From Misgurnus anguillicaudatus (Eukaryota > Chordata > Actinopteri > Cypriniformes > Cobitidae): a stretch of DNA of 64,000 nt. The position numbers were made by a program, and so were the translations under genes. Position 1 is the stretch's first letter; every line of letters starts with the position of its first letter. Location of the stretch: the NCBI RefSeq assembly GCF_027580225.2, contig NC_073343.2:3373001-3437000 (forward strand). Direction: 5' to 3'. The notes beneath the pieces were generated by a model. The model did not search any database. It was not told the DNA's origin and worked only from the letters and a program-made list of their open reading frames with translations. Shown here in pieces: positions 1 through 12,100 of this stretch.

Positions 1-1790
1 TGAATTCTTCTAATATCATGCATTACACAAGGCAGAAGGTAAATGCAAAATCCTCACCTGGAATATAGAGGGTGCGATTAATTCTTTTGGATTTGACACA
101 AACATGCACAACGTCGCCTTAGTAAACAAAATAACTTTCATGGGACTATTTGTTTTGGACGACCGTTCGGACAGGAGGATCATGGGTAGACAGCTATTCT
201 GTTGATTTTTCATCATGTTGAGGCACGCATTCAATCCTCCATCAACAAATGGCTGAATGTGCGGTAAGAAGGGGGACAGCTGGCAGAACTGCCCTCCACT
301 CAAGGGGGCTGTCAAGTGGAACATCTGGCCCTGAAGCGGATCGTGCACTCACACAATATATCGCTTTCCTTCATCTCTGGGCAGACGCGCTGCCACTCAC
401 TGTCCCTTTACAGTTCTCATTCTCAATTTGAGCCTCTGACCTCAGTGATGCTTTCCGACGACAGCTTGGCCAGTCATCAGTGTCGCATACATTAGCATGA
501 GATATATACATATTGAGGATGAAATTATGGAAGAACACGCAGGCGACTTAAACTATTATTAAAGAGACAGTTTAACAAAAAAACCCAAAGAAAAATGAAT
601 ACAGGGTTAAAAATGACATGAGTACAAATACTGTAACATTTGTTTTACGATGCAGTAACAGCAGGATTTCCGATACTATTTTACAACGATTACAAATGTG
701 CTATATATTCATCCATCCATATGGTGTCCAAAACTACAGCGTATCTGTTCCTCGTGGACACGCCAAAAACTAAACCTCATTTACACTTGCTCGCATCTGC
801 GATTAAATGAAAATATGAAAATTATTCATAGGTAATGCATTTAATATCATAACCAGAGGCATGAATTCTGTTGGTATTGCAGTTTTACTCGGAAAGCACT
901 TAAAGGTTATTAGCCTTTATTTGAATGACATTGAGGTGCTTCAGACTCGCGCTGTTATGTCAGACGTAATGACTGCGAGGCTTTTAAAACAATTAAGCGG
1001 CATAAACGCGCCGTTCCTTTCAGAATTTTGATGAGCTTACCGATGTTTTCGTAATGCGTCTCAGATTAAAACGTAAAAAGGAAATGAAGCAGAACATTAC
1101 GGTAAAGAGGAAGCGGTGTCAACCGGTTTACTCAAAAGCAGCGCCTGCATGCAGAATGGAAGATGTCCTCTTAATAAATTAGCTGCCAGATTCAAACAAC
1201 CCAGCTAATGTGAATCTTAACCTGATAAGCATTCAAATGAAGACAGCACGTCGCAATCAGAAAAAAGAAGAATGGCTTATTGAGACACAAATATATAGTC
1301 TCAGGACCCAGGTTAAGTATTTGGAGCACTAATGGTTGCACTGGTTAAAAATTTATATTAAGCAAAAGGGTGGTGCCTCTTAAAAGAGTTTTACTTTGTC
1401 TTCAGATGGAGGGTTTTCTACCTTTAATGGACAGTCGTTCATTGACATAGAAAACACAGGTGAATGGCGAGTCATTGATAACAAAACTAAATCATCTAAC
1501 AGAACACAATGAAAAACCCTTTGACCCTTTCGCCACATTTACTTGCATTGCAATGCTTTAAATGCATTAAGGCCTGTTTAGGTTAACCAAAGATGTTGTT
1601 TAGAAACCTTTTTAGAAACCTTTCAATGTCTCAGAAAGCAAAACATACAGTAACAATGTGCAGCTCAGTCATAACTCTTGTAACTGTACTACACACTGTG
1701 ATCTCATCCTTGTTTTAATGGCATGATTATAGTAAAGTACTTGAATGGCTTTGAGAGATACTGGTGAAAGGAACAGTACATTTACAGCAA
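1..1790. other. AT-rich DNA without recognised gene
   Basis: No open frame here has recognisable protein character, and I see no repeat termini. The DNA looks single-copy and AT-rich, with a few more complex, moderately CpG-bearing stretches around 850-1250. It could be intergenic or intronic. Nothing more specific can be supported. Confidence 0.4.
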
Positions 1791-1794
1791 AGAA

Positions 1795-1895
<101 letters not shown>

Positions 1896-2008
1896 AATAA
1901 TACTTTTTATATAATATATATATTTAGAAAAATAATATAATATTGAATAATAATAATAATTATTATTATTATTATTGCGATGCATGCCATTTTAACTCTT
2001 TCAATTAA

Positions 2009-2626
2009 AGGTATAGCGGAAGATTTTCACGAATTGTAGAAAAAAAACGCCCTCTCCACTTTAAAAAAAAAACGAATTGCATTCTTCTCGTGCATGCTCC
2101 GTTTACAAGTTGCTGTCGGCATGGCACATACATTGAGATGTTTACAGTGTCTGCGTGGTCCATGACTTGTGCCAGGGCTAGCATCGCTAATCATAGCTTA
2201 CATCAACTTTTACTAGCAGTGATTTTAAATGGATTTCCCCAAATAGCATGCCAAACTTTACCTGTCGAGTAGAAACTTTGCGTGGAAAGCCCAAACGCCA
2301 GTGTGTAAAATATTCTCCCAAAAACACTCGGGTCTTGTTTCTTTCTTCAGAGGCTTTTCTCTTCTTGTCATACAATTCGTAGACACTTTTTCTCTTGTGA
2401 CCCTCAGACATTTAAAAAAAACACGGTGAGAACGCGAGCTTCAATGAATGGTTGAAACCGTAGCTTACTACACATGTACACCTGAAAGTGCGCATGTGCA
2501 GAAAGCAAACCTAGGGACGAGCACGTACGATAACCTTACGTAAACATATAACCAGAATGATTGACAACTAAGATGACCAACAGTCTTGATGATCCAACCG
2601 GAAAAAGAAAATCCCCCGCTATACCT
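2009..2626 (-). mobile_element. TTAA-flanked non-autonomous DNA transposon (618 bp)
   Basis: The ends form a terminal inverted repeat: the left end reads AGGTATAGCGGAAGATTTTC and the reverse complement of the right end reads AGGTATAGCGGGGGATTTTC. TTAA sits directly outside both ends (2005-2008 and 2627-2630), the target duplication used by piggyBac- and Kolobok-type transposons. It has no full transposase, but the minus strand keeps an exon-like reading frame (listed separately), so it is probably a deletion derivative of a coding element. Strand is given as that of the exon. Confidence 0.8.
2262..2411 (-). pseudogene. Exon-like 50-codon ORF with splice donor inside TTAA element
   Basis: The reading frame starts at an ATG (2411-2409) and runs exactly 50 codons to a CAG followed by GTAAAG, a good splice donor at 2261/2260. 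The peptide is strongly basic at its start (MSEGHKRKSVYELYDKK), and a segment with FLGEYFTHWR looks like real protein rather than random translation. The frame continues past the donor to 2187, but that part looks intronic. I infer a retained first coding exon of the parent transposon or of a captured gene. I do not recognise the family. Without downstream exons it cannot encode a complete protein. Confidence 0.4.
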
Positions 2627-2756
2627 TTAAGAGAAAACGCTTCCCTGCCAATGACGAATATTTCCGGCAATCCGTAATACCGCAATTATCCACCAGGTAA
2701 AATCCGGAACTTATAAATCCAAATTACAAAATCCGAAAGTATCCGTGCAAGTATCC

Positions 2757-3084
2757 TGCATAGTTGGACGCTTGAACATTTGTGTCTACTCGCTTCATTC
2801 ACACGTGAAAGCCGCCGCATAAAATTCTAGCAATTCGAGACATTCACGAGGAAATTTGCGTCATGGGAGGGGCTTCTGCGAATGCGCTCGCTTCCTGTAA
2901 TCACGTCACTACTACAGCAAGGTCCTGATTGGTTAACGCGGCACGGAAGACGCGTGTTTCCCCCAGCAATGCTCAATTCGCATGGACCGCGCCGCAGGAT
3001 GCCTAATCGCATCTTTGCATTGACTTAACATGTAAATCACTCGCGCTTGCCGCCTCTACCGCGTCTGGTGTGAACCCTGCATAA
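2757..3084. mobile_element. Truncated copy of a GC-rich TA/TTA MITE
   Basis: This segment aligns with the MITE at 27332-28592 over the same internal landmarks: ACTCGCTTCATTC, GAGACATTCACG, CTTCCTGTAATCACGTCAC, CCTGATTGGTTAA and CACTCGCGCTTG. It ends in a degenerate right terminus (GTGTGAACCCTGCATA). The left terminus is missing. It also gives an uninterrupted version (ATTGACTTAACATG near 3020) of the site that is interrupted in the 27332 copy. Confidence 0.72.
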
Positions 3085-4620
3085 GAGCGATGAAGCAGTT
3101 TCATAGAAAAATACAGCATATGGCTTTGGAATGACATGAGGGTGTTTAAATAGTTATAGGATTTTCATTTTTAGTTACCCAGCGCTTCAAAAAGCTGATG
3201 AAAAGTTCATCTGCCGCATATCAGGCAGCAAAGACCGCAGCATTAAAACTGCAACAAGGCCATAACCCTCACAGAGTCAAGACAGACAAAAGAACCGTGC
3301 TTCAACGTGTCAGCATTCAAGGCCGGTGGGGGGAAAAGACTGAAGTTCAAAGACCTGTCGCATGATCATCTATATGATCATAATGTAAGTGAAAATGAAA
3401 TGCCTTCACTGAATATGAGATTCATCCGTACCTGCTCTATTGATATTCTGGAAGAGTGAAATGGAAATAGCGCTGCAGAGCTTGCTTCCCCATATCTGAA
3501 TGTAAGATGAAATCATTCAGAGACGCACAATTTGATCACACATATCTCTGGTACTTCTTTTCAATAAGACACTACGCACATGCAAAACCTCTTGGCCGTA
3601 CACACACAAACGGATGTAATACCTGATATTGAGTATTTTAAGCAGTCTGGCACCAGAATGATCTCCAAAGTCAACAGAACAGAACTTCTCTTTGCAAAGA
3701 GCGTCTGGAGATTTGAAGTCTACCAGCTCAGCAGATTAAAAAAAGGCAGGTAGGGGTCCTGCATGCGTTAGAAAAAAGGTCAGAAAAGAGACAAACTTCA
3801 TGTGCTCCGTCAGTTCAAAGCATCTGAGCTTTCCCTTTTGATTTGGTTTTTAATTTAACTAGCAAATGAGGAGTTATGCTTGCACACTATCGCAGCGTGA
3901 AACCCAAAGAAGATCTGTGGGTTAAATAAACCCCTTCCTGCCTGTGGGGCATCTGACAAGCCACACGAATAACATTCACACTCCTTCATTGCAAAAGAGT
4001 TCCTCCACAAATGTTTCCGAAGCGCTTTTGCATTTCAGTAAGGAGACGTTTTTTGAAGAAAGAAGCAGCAGATTTGGTGGGTGGCAGAAAAGTATCAAAG
4101 AATTGCACTGCGCATTGTGGCTATAAAGAGAGGGAATATGCTAAACCTCTCTTTTACCTATCCACTACGTCAAAAGTTATTCACTGCATGTTTACCTACT
4201 CGACAGACTCTTTTTCATTCAGTCATGAAGAGGGGTTGCTGAGGCCACGTTGCCTGGCGCTCCTGCCTCTCCCATGAGAGCGAAATTGAATAGAGGTAAT
4301 CATTACTATGAGGACCAGTACTCAAGAGTGAGATGGCACTGCCTAGCAAAAGCCTCGTAAATATAAGGATGAAATTCCTATCAGCACAACAAAAACGAAT
4401 AAAAATGCAAATCGCCAATATCAGGGACAACAACAGAAATGAGAAAACAATTAGAAAATGAACCGCCTCTTTCCATAACCTTTTAGTCTACCTTCTAACG
4501 TTGTCGAATAAGCGTCAACAAAATACGAGTATGATAAAAATCATTACGTCTTAAATGGTAAAAAGAATCATATTTTATCCATAAGATGAATCTGCCATGC
4601 TGTGATGCCCTAAAACAGTC
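3085..4620. other. Non-repetitive-looking DNA, no gene recognised
   Basis: Moderately complex sequence with several short open frames, none with recognisable protein features or splice context. Overlapping frames around 3944-4277 on one strand and 4215-4433 on the other show no conserved motif. It could be intergenic or intronic and may contain regulatory DNA. Confidence 0.35.
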
Positions 4621-4623
4621 TAA

Positions 4624-4984
4624 AGGGGATTGCACACCGGCCGCGCAGCTCAGCGCCGCGCCTAGGAGAACTCGGAGGTATTGTAAACCGGAAGTGCACA
4701 TTAAATAGCGCGAGCTTCGTCGGATAGCAAAAATGCAAAATATACGTTAGCAGCCAATGTTAGTCGTTAATGATTTGGGACAAATATGATGTTATTTAAT
4801 GTTAAACTGTGTGAGTGGCGCTGTGTGGCGCGACAGGGATTTGAACAACTTCCTGAGTCACAGCTGGGCGGCACAGACAGGCGCCACCTGGCGGCGCCGG
4901 TGTGCATACACTCATAGAAAACAATGTGTTAAATTTTTTTAGAACGGCGCTGCGCAGCGCTGAGCGGCCGGTGTGCGATCCCCT
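4624..4984. mobile_element. PIF/Harbinger-like MITE with TAA target duplication
   Basis: The left end reads AGGGGATTGCACACCGGCCG; the right end is its near-perfect inverse (CGGCCGGTGTGCGATCCCCT). TAA flanks both ends exactly (4621-4623 and 4985-4987). A three-base TWA duplication is the hallmark of PIF/Harbinger elements. At 361 bp with no coding capacity it is a MITE. The interior is GC-rich and CpG-rich near the ends. The superfamily call is inferred from the TSD only. Confidence 0.72.
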
Positions 4985-4985
4985 T

Positions 4986-5025
4986 AATGCTGCGTTCATA
5001 CCAGCCGCGGTAGATGCGTCAAATG
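4986..5025. mobile_element. 5' tip of the TA/TTA MITE family
   Basis: Begins with TAATGCTGCGTTCATACCAG, matching the termini of the MITEs at 27332 and 51169. It stops after about 40 bases where a hAT terminus (CAGAGGTGGAAAG) begins. The Harbinger-like MITE abuts its outer edge, sharing the TAA. Confidence 0.65.
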
Positions 5026-5112
5026 CAGAGGTGGAAAGTAACGAATTACATTTACTCACGTTACTGTAATTGAATATTTTTTTGTGTACTTTTACTTTTT
5101 TGTGTACTTTTA
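5026..5112. mobile_element. hAT terminal fragment (CAGAGGTGGAAAG family)
   Basis: Starts CAGAGGTGGAAAGTAACG and continues into the ACTTTTACT repeats that also mark both ends of the complete hAT element at 30616-31733. It is cut off before any other family-specific interior, so it is a fragment. Confidence 0.65.
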
Positions 5113-5114
5113 CT

Positions 5115-5805
5115 TTGAATCAATCATTTATTGGTTCGTTCTGAACAGAAACAGTATTTGAACGTTTGCGGTTATCGGTTCAACCCAAAAATTGACGTTC
5201 CTGAACCGGTTAGAAAAAAATAAAGTTCCCGAACCGGTTAATAACGTTCCATGTCAGATGTGGGACATACAAATAAGTAGGCTTATCATTAGGACATTAA
5301 ACTTAAATGATTAGTCTACATCATTTTCCTTAAGTCTCTATCTTGTCATCAAACATTAAAAAAGGCTACATTATGTAAAATGCTTACATTTGTTGAGTAC
5401 ACTTACACATGCGCACACACACACACAAGCGGAGGAAGAATTCCAAATGGCGCTTCGGGAAGAAGATGCAGCATAAACAGTCGCTCCACATAAAGTGAAA
5501 ATTACTTCGTTTTTTAGTGCTTTATTCGCCAAATGTATTTGAAACATGTGCAAATGATCAACTTTCACCCAATTTTAAATTTGCGTCTTAATCCGCGTAT
5601 CGCAAGCGAGCCGAACCGTGGGCCGTGATCTGTGCGGAAATCGAAAAAATAATGGTATCAATTGGTTACCATTATTTTAAATAAACGATTCTGTTCCGGA
5701 ACATATATTTTTTGAAAGTTTCTGGTTTTGTTTGCAAAACATCAAAAGTTTCTGGTTTTTGTTTTCGTTCTGTGAACCGGTTCAAAACCTTGCAGCTAGG
5801 GTTGA
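5115..5805. repeat. Unclassified repeat-like segment rich in GAACCGGTT motifs
   Basis: Variants of GAACCGGTT and CGTTCTGAAC recur near both sides (5140-5235 and 5690-5790) in opposite orientations, and two copies of a TTTCTGGTTTT motif lie at 5720-5760. This suggests an old inverted-repeat transposon or part of a retroelement. I could not define exact termini or a TSD. No coding region was recognised. Confidence 0.35.
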
Positions 5806-6752
5806 GATGTGGGACGGTGACATAATCGTAAGGGTGTCGTGTTCAAATTTATCCAATCTGGGACCCAGTTAAAAAAAACAATTTCAGGCTCTCAAAACGA
5901 TGGATCTATCTCCGTGTGGACGGGCTCTAAATGTCTGATGTTTTTTATTGTGTTTCCCTCATTCCTCTTTATCAGAGAAAAATCAGACAGTTGCTTTGTG
6001 ATTAAGGTTTTTATTCAACTAAATAAACACTGTGCAGGATCTGGGCCAATCACTGAGTGCTTGCCTCATCCAAGGACACGCCAATCTGAAATATTACCGA
6101 AAACAATGAAGCCAACAGTTGGCATTTCAGCTGTCAACAAATGCTTAAACAATGATGGCATCTGAAAAAAAATCTATGCTTGCTTATGGATTGTTTTAGC
6201 AGAGAACGGAAACCAAAACAGCAAAGGATAATCATTATAACACACAGCATATTGATTCTCTATCACCAGCACTGGGAGATTAGAAAACACATTGCTGAGG
6301 TGGCTGAGCGGCAGCTTTATGAATGACATTCTGCAAACACATGCAGTGGTGACATCCATTGTGCAAATGTCCTGTGGGCAGCCGAATCGCATTACGCATT
6401 CCAAAGCAACATCGGACTCTGCCGCACGTTGAGAGGATGAGCGAGTCCTGCTTCTGTGAAATGTATTTTTTTCTAAATGATGACATCACTCACAGCAGAG
6501 ATGACTGTAAACATTTCTGCCAAATTCATGTCGGGCCTTATTTCACGGCTGGCTCTAAAGCAGAATGCGCTCGTCGACTGTGAATAATTTCGGTGTTTGC
6601 TATATAAAAAAGTTAAATAAAAAGCAAAATAATAACTGATTGATTCGGCTATGAACACATTCATGTCCACTTACTAAATCTGTTGACTTGTTATTCTAAA
6701 ACGGGTGCTTTTTAAACTTTATCTGAGTGATTTTGAACATACTGTCTTTTAA

Positions 6753-7516
6753 AGGGACACAAATATGCTCATTTTCCAGCTCCCCTAGAGTTAAACATTT
6801 GACTTTTACCGTTTTGGAATCCATTCAGCCGATCCCCGAGTTTGGCGGTACCAATTTTAGCATAGCTTAGCATAAATCATTGAATCTGATTAGACCATTA
6901 GCATTGTGTTTAAAAAAGTAACCAAAGACTTCCGATATTTTTCCTATTTAAAACTTGCCTCTTCTGTAGTTACATCGTGTACTAAGGCCGACGGAAAAAT
7001 AAAGTTGCGATTTTCTTGGCAGATATGGCTAGGAACTATACTCTCATTCTGGCGTAATAATCAAGGACTTTACTGCCGTAACATGGCTGCAGTAGGCGCA
7101 ATGATATTACGCATACCTGAAAGTAGTCCCCTTAGTAACTTTCAATAGCAGGGGACTATTTTCGGGCACTGCGTAATATCATTGCGCCTCCTGCAGCCAT
7201 GTTACGACAGGAAAGTCCTTGATTATTACACCAGAATGAGAGTATAGTTCCTAGCCATATCTGCCTAGAAAACACAATTTTTAATTTTCAGTCAGTCTTA
7301 GTACACAATGTAACTACAGAAGAGTCAAGTTTAAAATAGGAAAAATAGAGAATCTCTTTGGATATTTTTTTGCGCAATGCTAATGGTCTAATCAGATTCA
7401 ATGGATTATGCTAAGCTATGCTAAAATTGGTACCGCATGACCCGGGGATCTGCTTAATGGATTCCAAAACAGTAAAAAATCTAATGTTTAACACTAGGGG
7501 AGCTGGAAAATGAGCA
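6753..7516. mobile_element. Large fold-back element, family A, copy 1
   Basis: The sequence is one long imperfect palindrome centred near 7147: CATTTTCCAGCTCCCCTAG at 6770 is mirrored by GGGGAGCTGGAAAATG at 7497. Intermediate blocks (TAGCATAGCTTAGCATAA, GGAACTATACTCTCATTC, AGTAGTCCCCTTAGTAAC) are mirrored too. The left edge follows TTAA (6749-6752). A related element lies at 40881-41522. The open frame at 6906-7148 merely reads along one arm. No transposase is present. Confidence 0.8.
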
Positions 7517-7625
7517 TAGTATAGTTCCTAGCCATATCGGCCTAGAAAACGCCATTTTTATTTTTCCGTCAGTCTTAGTACACGGTGTAACTACAGAAGA
7601 GTCAAGTTTTAAATAGGAAAAATAT
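7517..7625. repeat. Partial duplication of a family A fold-back arm
   Basis: Repeats the interior block that begins TATAGTTCCTAGCCATATC and ends TTTTAAATAGGAAAAAT, also present at about 7242-7346, directly attached to the right end of the fold-back. It could be a local tandem duplication or a second truncated insertion. Confidence 0.6.
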
Positions 7626-9786
7626 CAAAATTAGAAACAAAACGATACCCAATTAGAAAGCAAGTAATAAAAGATGACTGAAATAACTGGTGTTGCAAAC
7701 AAGGCCACCTAGTGGAGTGACTTCCCTTAAAGGACATTGGAGACACTTGGCCAAAGCTTTGATCCCAATGGACACCTTAATTCCCTTTTATGAACATTTG
7801 CTTATTTTATGTTTAAATAAAAGCCTATGCCTAATGAGATTTTTGTCCACCAAGCCAGATTTATATAGTACAATTAAAGAGCAATGCTAGCATGTAATTG
7901 AATACTTTCTTTTCATCAAAATGTGCCAATTTGCTAATATTGTTAGAAATCTGAATAAAAACTAAAACAGAACATAATAGAATTAGGATAAAGTCGGAAG
8001 CCAATTAGAGGAGCAATATATTGTTATATTGGGGAAAGTGTCTGGGTATCCGTAAAAACTTCTTATTTTTCATTGTAAAATAATGTCCAGAGAAAACAAA
8101 AGAGGAATTATGCAGTAAAGCCACAGCAGTGAGTTAGTACCCTTACGGTTCCTGTGCTCCCCAGCTGTCTGACACTGACTGTTCACTGGGATAATTGGCC
8201 ATTACTTCTACTTTTGTGTTTAGAGTCACACTCTTTAAGATTTCCTAAGGTTATATTATGACAAATTATCCAATTTGCTCTACACTTTAGGAAGTGGCAT
8301 TAAGCCAGACTTGGTAATAGGTTAAAAATCGTTTTTATTTATTTCTCTTCGGCACAGAAAAAGAAAACTATATATATGGAGAGTCCGCATTAAATTTTCA
8401 TGCTGGCCCTGTTTATGTGAAGTATATTGGATTTGCAGAAGCATAAATAACTTAATACAGCAGAGGGGGTATATGTTTGGCTGTCTCATCCTCTAATGTG
8501 TCGTTTTGTACACTGTGACACATATTGCCGGCGCCTAATGGTTATATTCTCCAAAGCCTTCCTCCTTAATGTCCAATAAATTCTTGTTATTTTCCCTCAC
8601 TGGTGCACTGAATATATGTTGCCACCTTGTTGTCATGACAACAGCCTCTTCACTGTACACGATGGCGGGAACATGATATAGTTATCATGGGGGAAGTTCT
8701 TGAACTTTACGATCATGTGCAGGTCCCTCTGGTCTCGGTGAGGGGGTATATGTGAGTGCTTCACCTTACATTCACTATTTATGACTCCAATTAAACATCT
8801 CTATCTCTCTCTCGGTTTCCACCTTCCCTCTTTTATTCTTTAGTTTGGCCAAAACTCAAACTTTACTTTAATCTTTAACTTTAACCCTTTAAGGTCTTAG
8901 TTGTTCGAAGACCACAGAGCTGACCTTTTCGAAAACAAAGAACAAAGATGTCATTTCTTTCTGCATAGTTGCCCTTTTGAAATCCTGTAAATGTTGCCCA
9001 ATTAACAAAATACACCTAGAGTCAGGAGATAAACGTCTTGATGTTGGCGATAAATACCTTGATGTCCCCTAGGAACGCACTTGGAACCATGGCTACAGGC
9101 TTGCAGTTAAAAGAACGACAATGAGACTTAAGTTCGCAATGATGTTTAAGACTACGATCACATGTTCAAGCCAGTTTGGCTATTATTATAGCAACGTCAC
9201 ATTGACCACACTGAACTCCAGCGTTCCTATGGTTTCAGATTCAATCATTAAGCATGATTTCATCCTTTCTGAGTGCTACTTAAAAGCTGCATTTTATGTT
9301 CTCTCTACAAACTTACAGTTGAAACACTAAGGAAAGAGAGATTATATCTACCAAGAAGTACTAAACCATTTCTTCTGTTTAATAGTTATTCGAGTTATAG
9401 CGATTGTCTTATTTTTCCCAGTCTTGACGTATATAAGAGTGAAACGGCTTCTGAAATGAAAAAAGTTAGGGCAGAAATTGAATTCGTTTATCGAGAATTG
9501 ATTGGATCGTTTGAATTTGGGTCACGTTGCTAATTGCTAATCGTTGCAATCTTTTCCGGGACCCCGCCCACCTGCCATACTATATGACTGGAAGTGGAAA
9601 GGAGAATTGAAAATAATGAAGCTCACAGATAAGTAATTTGTAAAAAAAAAACAAGATTCGCAAAAAAAATACAGTTTTGCATTTCAATTTTATTCCGACT
9701 TTGAAGTCAGGTTCTCAAGTTGCTTCAAGTTGAGCTTGCTGGTCTCTCTGCCTGATCAAGCTAGTTTTGAGTTGGTTTGCCTGTGT
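7626..9786. other. Unannotated DNA between two fold-back elements
   Basis: No gene recognised. The stretch at about 8130-8780 is more complex than its surroundings and free of recognisable repeats, so it may hold conserved non-coding sequence. Short frames at 7690-7890, 9121-9330 and 9273-9533 have no recognisable motif. Confidence 0.3.
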
Positions 9787-9790
9787 TTAA

Positions 9791-10609
9791 AGGGACAGTT
9801 ATTAATGACTCACCCTCATGGTCTTTCCAAAATCGGAAGACCTCTGATCATCTTCGGAACACAGTTTAAGATGTTTTAACGTTAGATTTAGTCCGAGAGC
9901 TTTCTGTCCCCCATTGAAAATCTACGTGCGGTATACTGTCCATGTCCAGAAAGGTAATAAAAACATCATCAAAGTAGTTCATGTGACATCAGTGGGTCAG
10001 TTAGAATGTGTTGAAGCATCGAAAATACATTTTGGTCCAAAAATAACAAAAATTACGACTTTATTCAGCATTGTCTTCTCTTCCAGTTCTGTTGTGAACC
10101 GCGTGCACGAGACTAAAGTCACGTGACTGCAGTGATGCGGCTGACGTGTTATCTTCAGACATGCTTGCGAAGTTTTTTTTTTTTTCAAACTTACAGCATG
10201 CGTCTCCCTCAGACTGTAAAAGAAGCTTGGGCGCACAAAAAAAACAACAACTGCGGTGCACCAGATAACACGTCAGCCGCGTCACTGCAGTCACGTGACT
10301 TCAGTCTCGTGCACGCGGTTAACAATAGAACCGGAATAGAAGACAATGCTAAATTAAGTCGTGGTTTTTTTTGGACCAAAATGTCTTTTTGATGCTTCAA
10401 CACATTCTAACTAACCCATTGATGTCACATGGACTACTTTGATGATGTTTTTATTACCTTTCTGGACATGGACAGCATACCGTGCATAGATTTTCAATGG
10501 AGGGTAAGAAAGTTCTCGGACTAAATATAAAACATCTTAAACTGTGTTTCCGAAGATGAACGGAGGTCTTACAAATTTGGAACGACATGAGGGTGAGTCA
10601 TTAATGACA
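9791..10609. mobile_element. Large fold-back element, family B, copy 1
   Basis: Follows TTAA (9787-9790) and starts AGGGACAGTT. The two arms mirror each other: GACTCACCCTCATGG on the left and CATGAGGGTGAGTC on the right, CACAGTTTAAGATGTTTTA in both arms, and GTCACGTGACTGCAG-type blocks near the centre (about 10120 and 10290). The same arms recur in the element at 58174-58954. The right terminus has lost the outermost bases. Overlapping open frames on both strands here are by-products of the palindrome. Confidence 0.8.
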
Positions 10610-12100
10610 GTATAATCCATACTATCTCTAAGTGCCAAAAACCCTAAAAGCCAGCAGAAGCGACAAGGCCGGTGGATTGCTACAACAAATAAACCACAGC
10701 CAACTAGTTTGTTTAACAATTTTTTTTCAGCCAGTAGGTACAGTAGTAATATGAATGATTTTGGCTCTCTCCTGTGGAACCCCACCACTCGAGACAAGCA
10801 CACACAGTACAGTATATTTAAGGATTTATGATCTTTATCTTGGACATATCTCTCTCATCTTAGACATAAGAGAATATCTTGAATAATCTGAAGCCTGAAG
10901 GATGCTGTTGCAGAGTCTGGCAGAACTTGGCCAACATGTATGATTCATAGTTCTGTTGGCCTCATAGCTCACATGCTCAATAATCAAGTCAGATCGAAAC
11001 AAATACAACTGAGCCTTTGTCTGAAGATATGGATCAAGAGAGACCCCACAGATTTCAGATACCTACAGCATGTATTAACATGCTCTGAGAGGGAGTGCAA
11101 ACAAACAAAACCAACTTGGCGGGGTTTCCAGGTGTTCTCTATCAAACAACACGAATAAAAGCTTTAGAAAGAAACAAAGCCTCAATAGATCTCCAAAAAG
11201 CATCAAAATAAAACTTAACGCTCCGGTTATCATCAGTGTTCCAGGTATCCGCGGTGCAGTTTAATACGGGAACTACAAAGCGCCCCAGACTCCCGAGGCC
11301 CCGTCAAGCAGTTTGAGCTCAAAAAAAGAGGAAATGCTCCGTTCTAACAGTGGCCTTTCCATCTTCCACACTTTCTTCTTTTGTTTCTTTCTCTCTACCC
11401 GCTAGCCACGCGCTTCACCACGTGTCTCTTATCGCATTAGCTGCCTCAGAGTGCAGGCCAGAGACGGCAGAACGTGGGAGCTACTGATAGCACATGCTTT
11501 GTTGTTCTGTCTCTCTTTCTAAGCAACAATGGCTTCGGCGTTCCGATGCCAGCAGCTGCAGAAAGATGTGAGCACCTTTGCGCGCGTGTGTGTGCGCGCT
11601 TTTTCATTTCCATCAGCGCATTATTTTTTTCTCACTCTTTTCTCCCACCCTGCAAGCCGCTAAACCCGACTCCCTTTGAAGACGCACTTAGTAGAATGGG
11701 ATGAAACATTACATAGCCAAAGGCTTGGCAGCCTACGATGATGGCTGCAGTCTCCCCAAACACAGCAGTTTCTTCAGCACACACATTTTTCTAACCAAAC
11801 ACATAGACAAACATTTACAGAGACACCTTGAAAGACTAGGAGACAGTTTATTGTCCTGGGGGTGGATGATGACTCTTCGGAGACACAGGCGTATTTGAAT
11901 GTACACATGGTAGGATGAAAAATAAAGCAGTTTTAGCTGTGATTTTCGATTTAGTGTCGGTATAAAGCTGTCAGGACATAAAGAACCTGAGCGGGAGGAA
12001 TGTAGCAACTGGGACACAGTAGGGAATGTCCGCCAAGTTTTATAAATGGTAAAATGTCCCCAACACTTTATGTTTGCACAAATCAAATTTTTACACATAT
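10610..12100. other. Unannotated DNA, no gene recognised
   Basis: Mixed-complexity DNA with several short open frames (10537-10803 minus, 11474-11704 plus, 11733-12098 minus). None shows family motifs, and none has both a plausible splice acceptor and donor. A short alternating GTGTGCGCGC-like tract lies near 11580. Confidence 0.3.

Noticed and set aside
6906..7148. 80-codon plus-strand frame
   Set aside because: Lies entirely within one arm of the family A fold-back, and its sequence recurs in the non-coding copy at 40881.
10061..10403. Overlapping 64-89 codon frames on both strands with near-identical peptide segments
   Set aside because: They arise because the region is an inverted repeat (fold-back family B); the shared peptides are mirror images of the same arm.
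11733..12098. 121-codon minus-strand frame
   Set aside because: No motif, no splice context, Cys/Leu-rich composition as expected from AT/CA-biased DNA.
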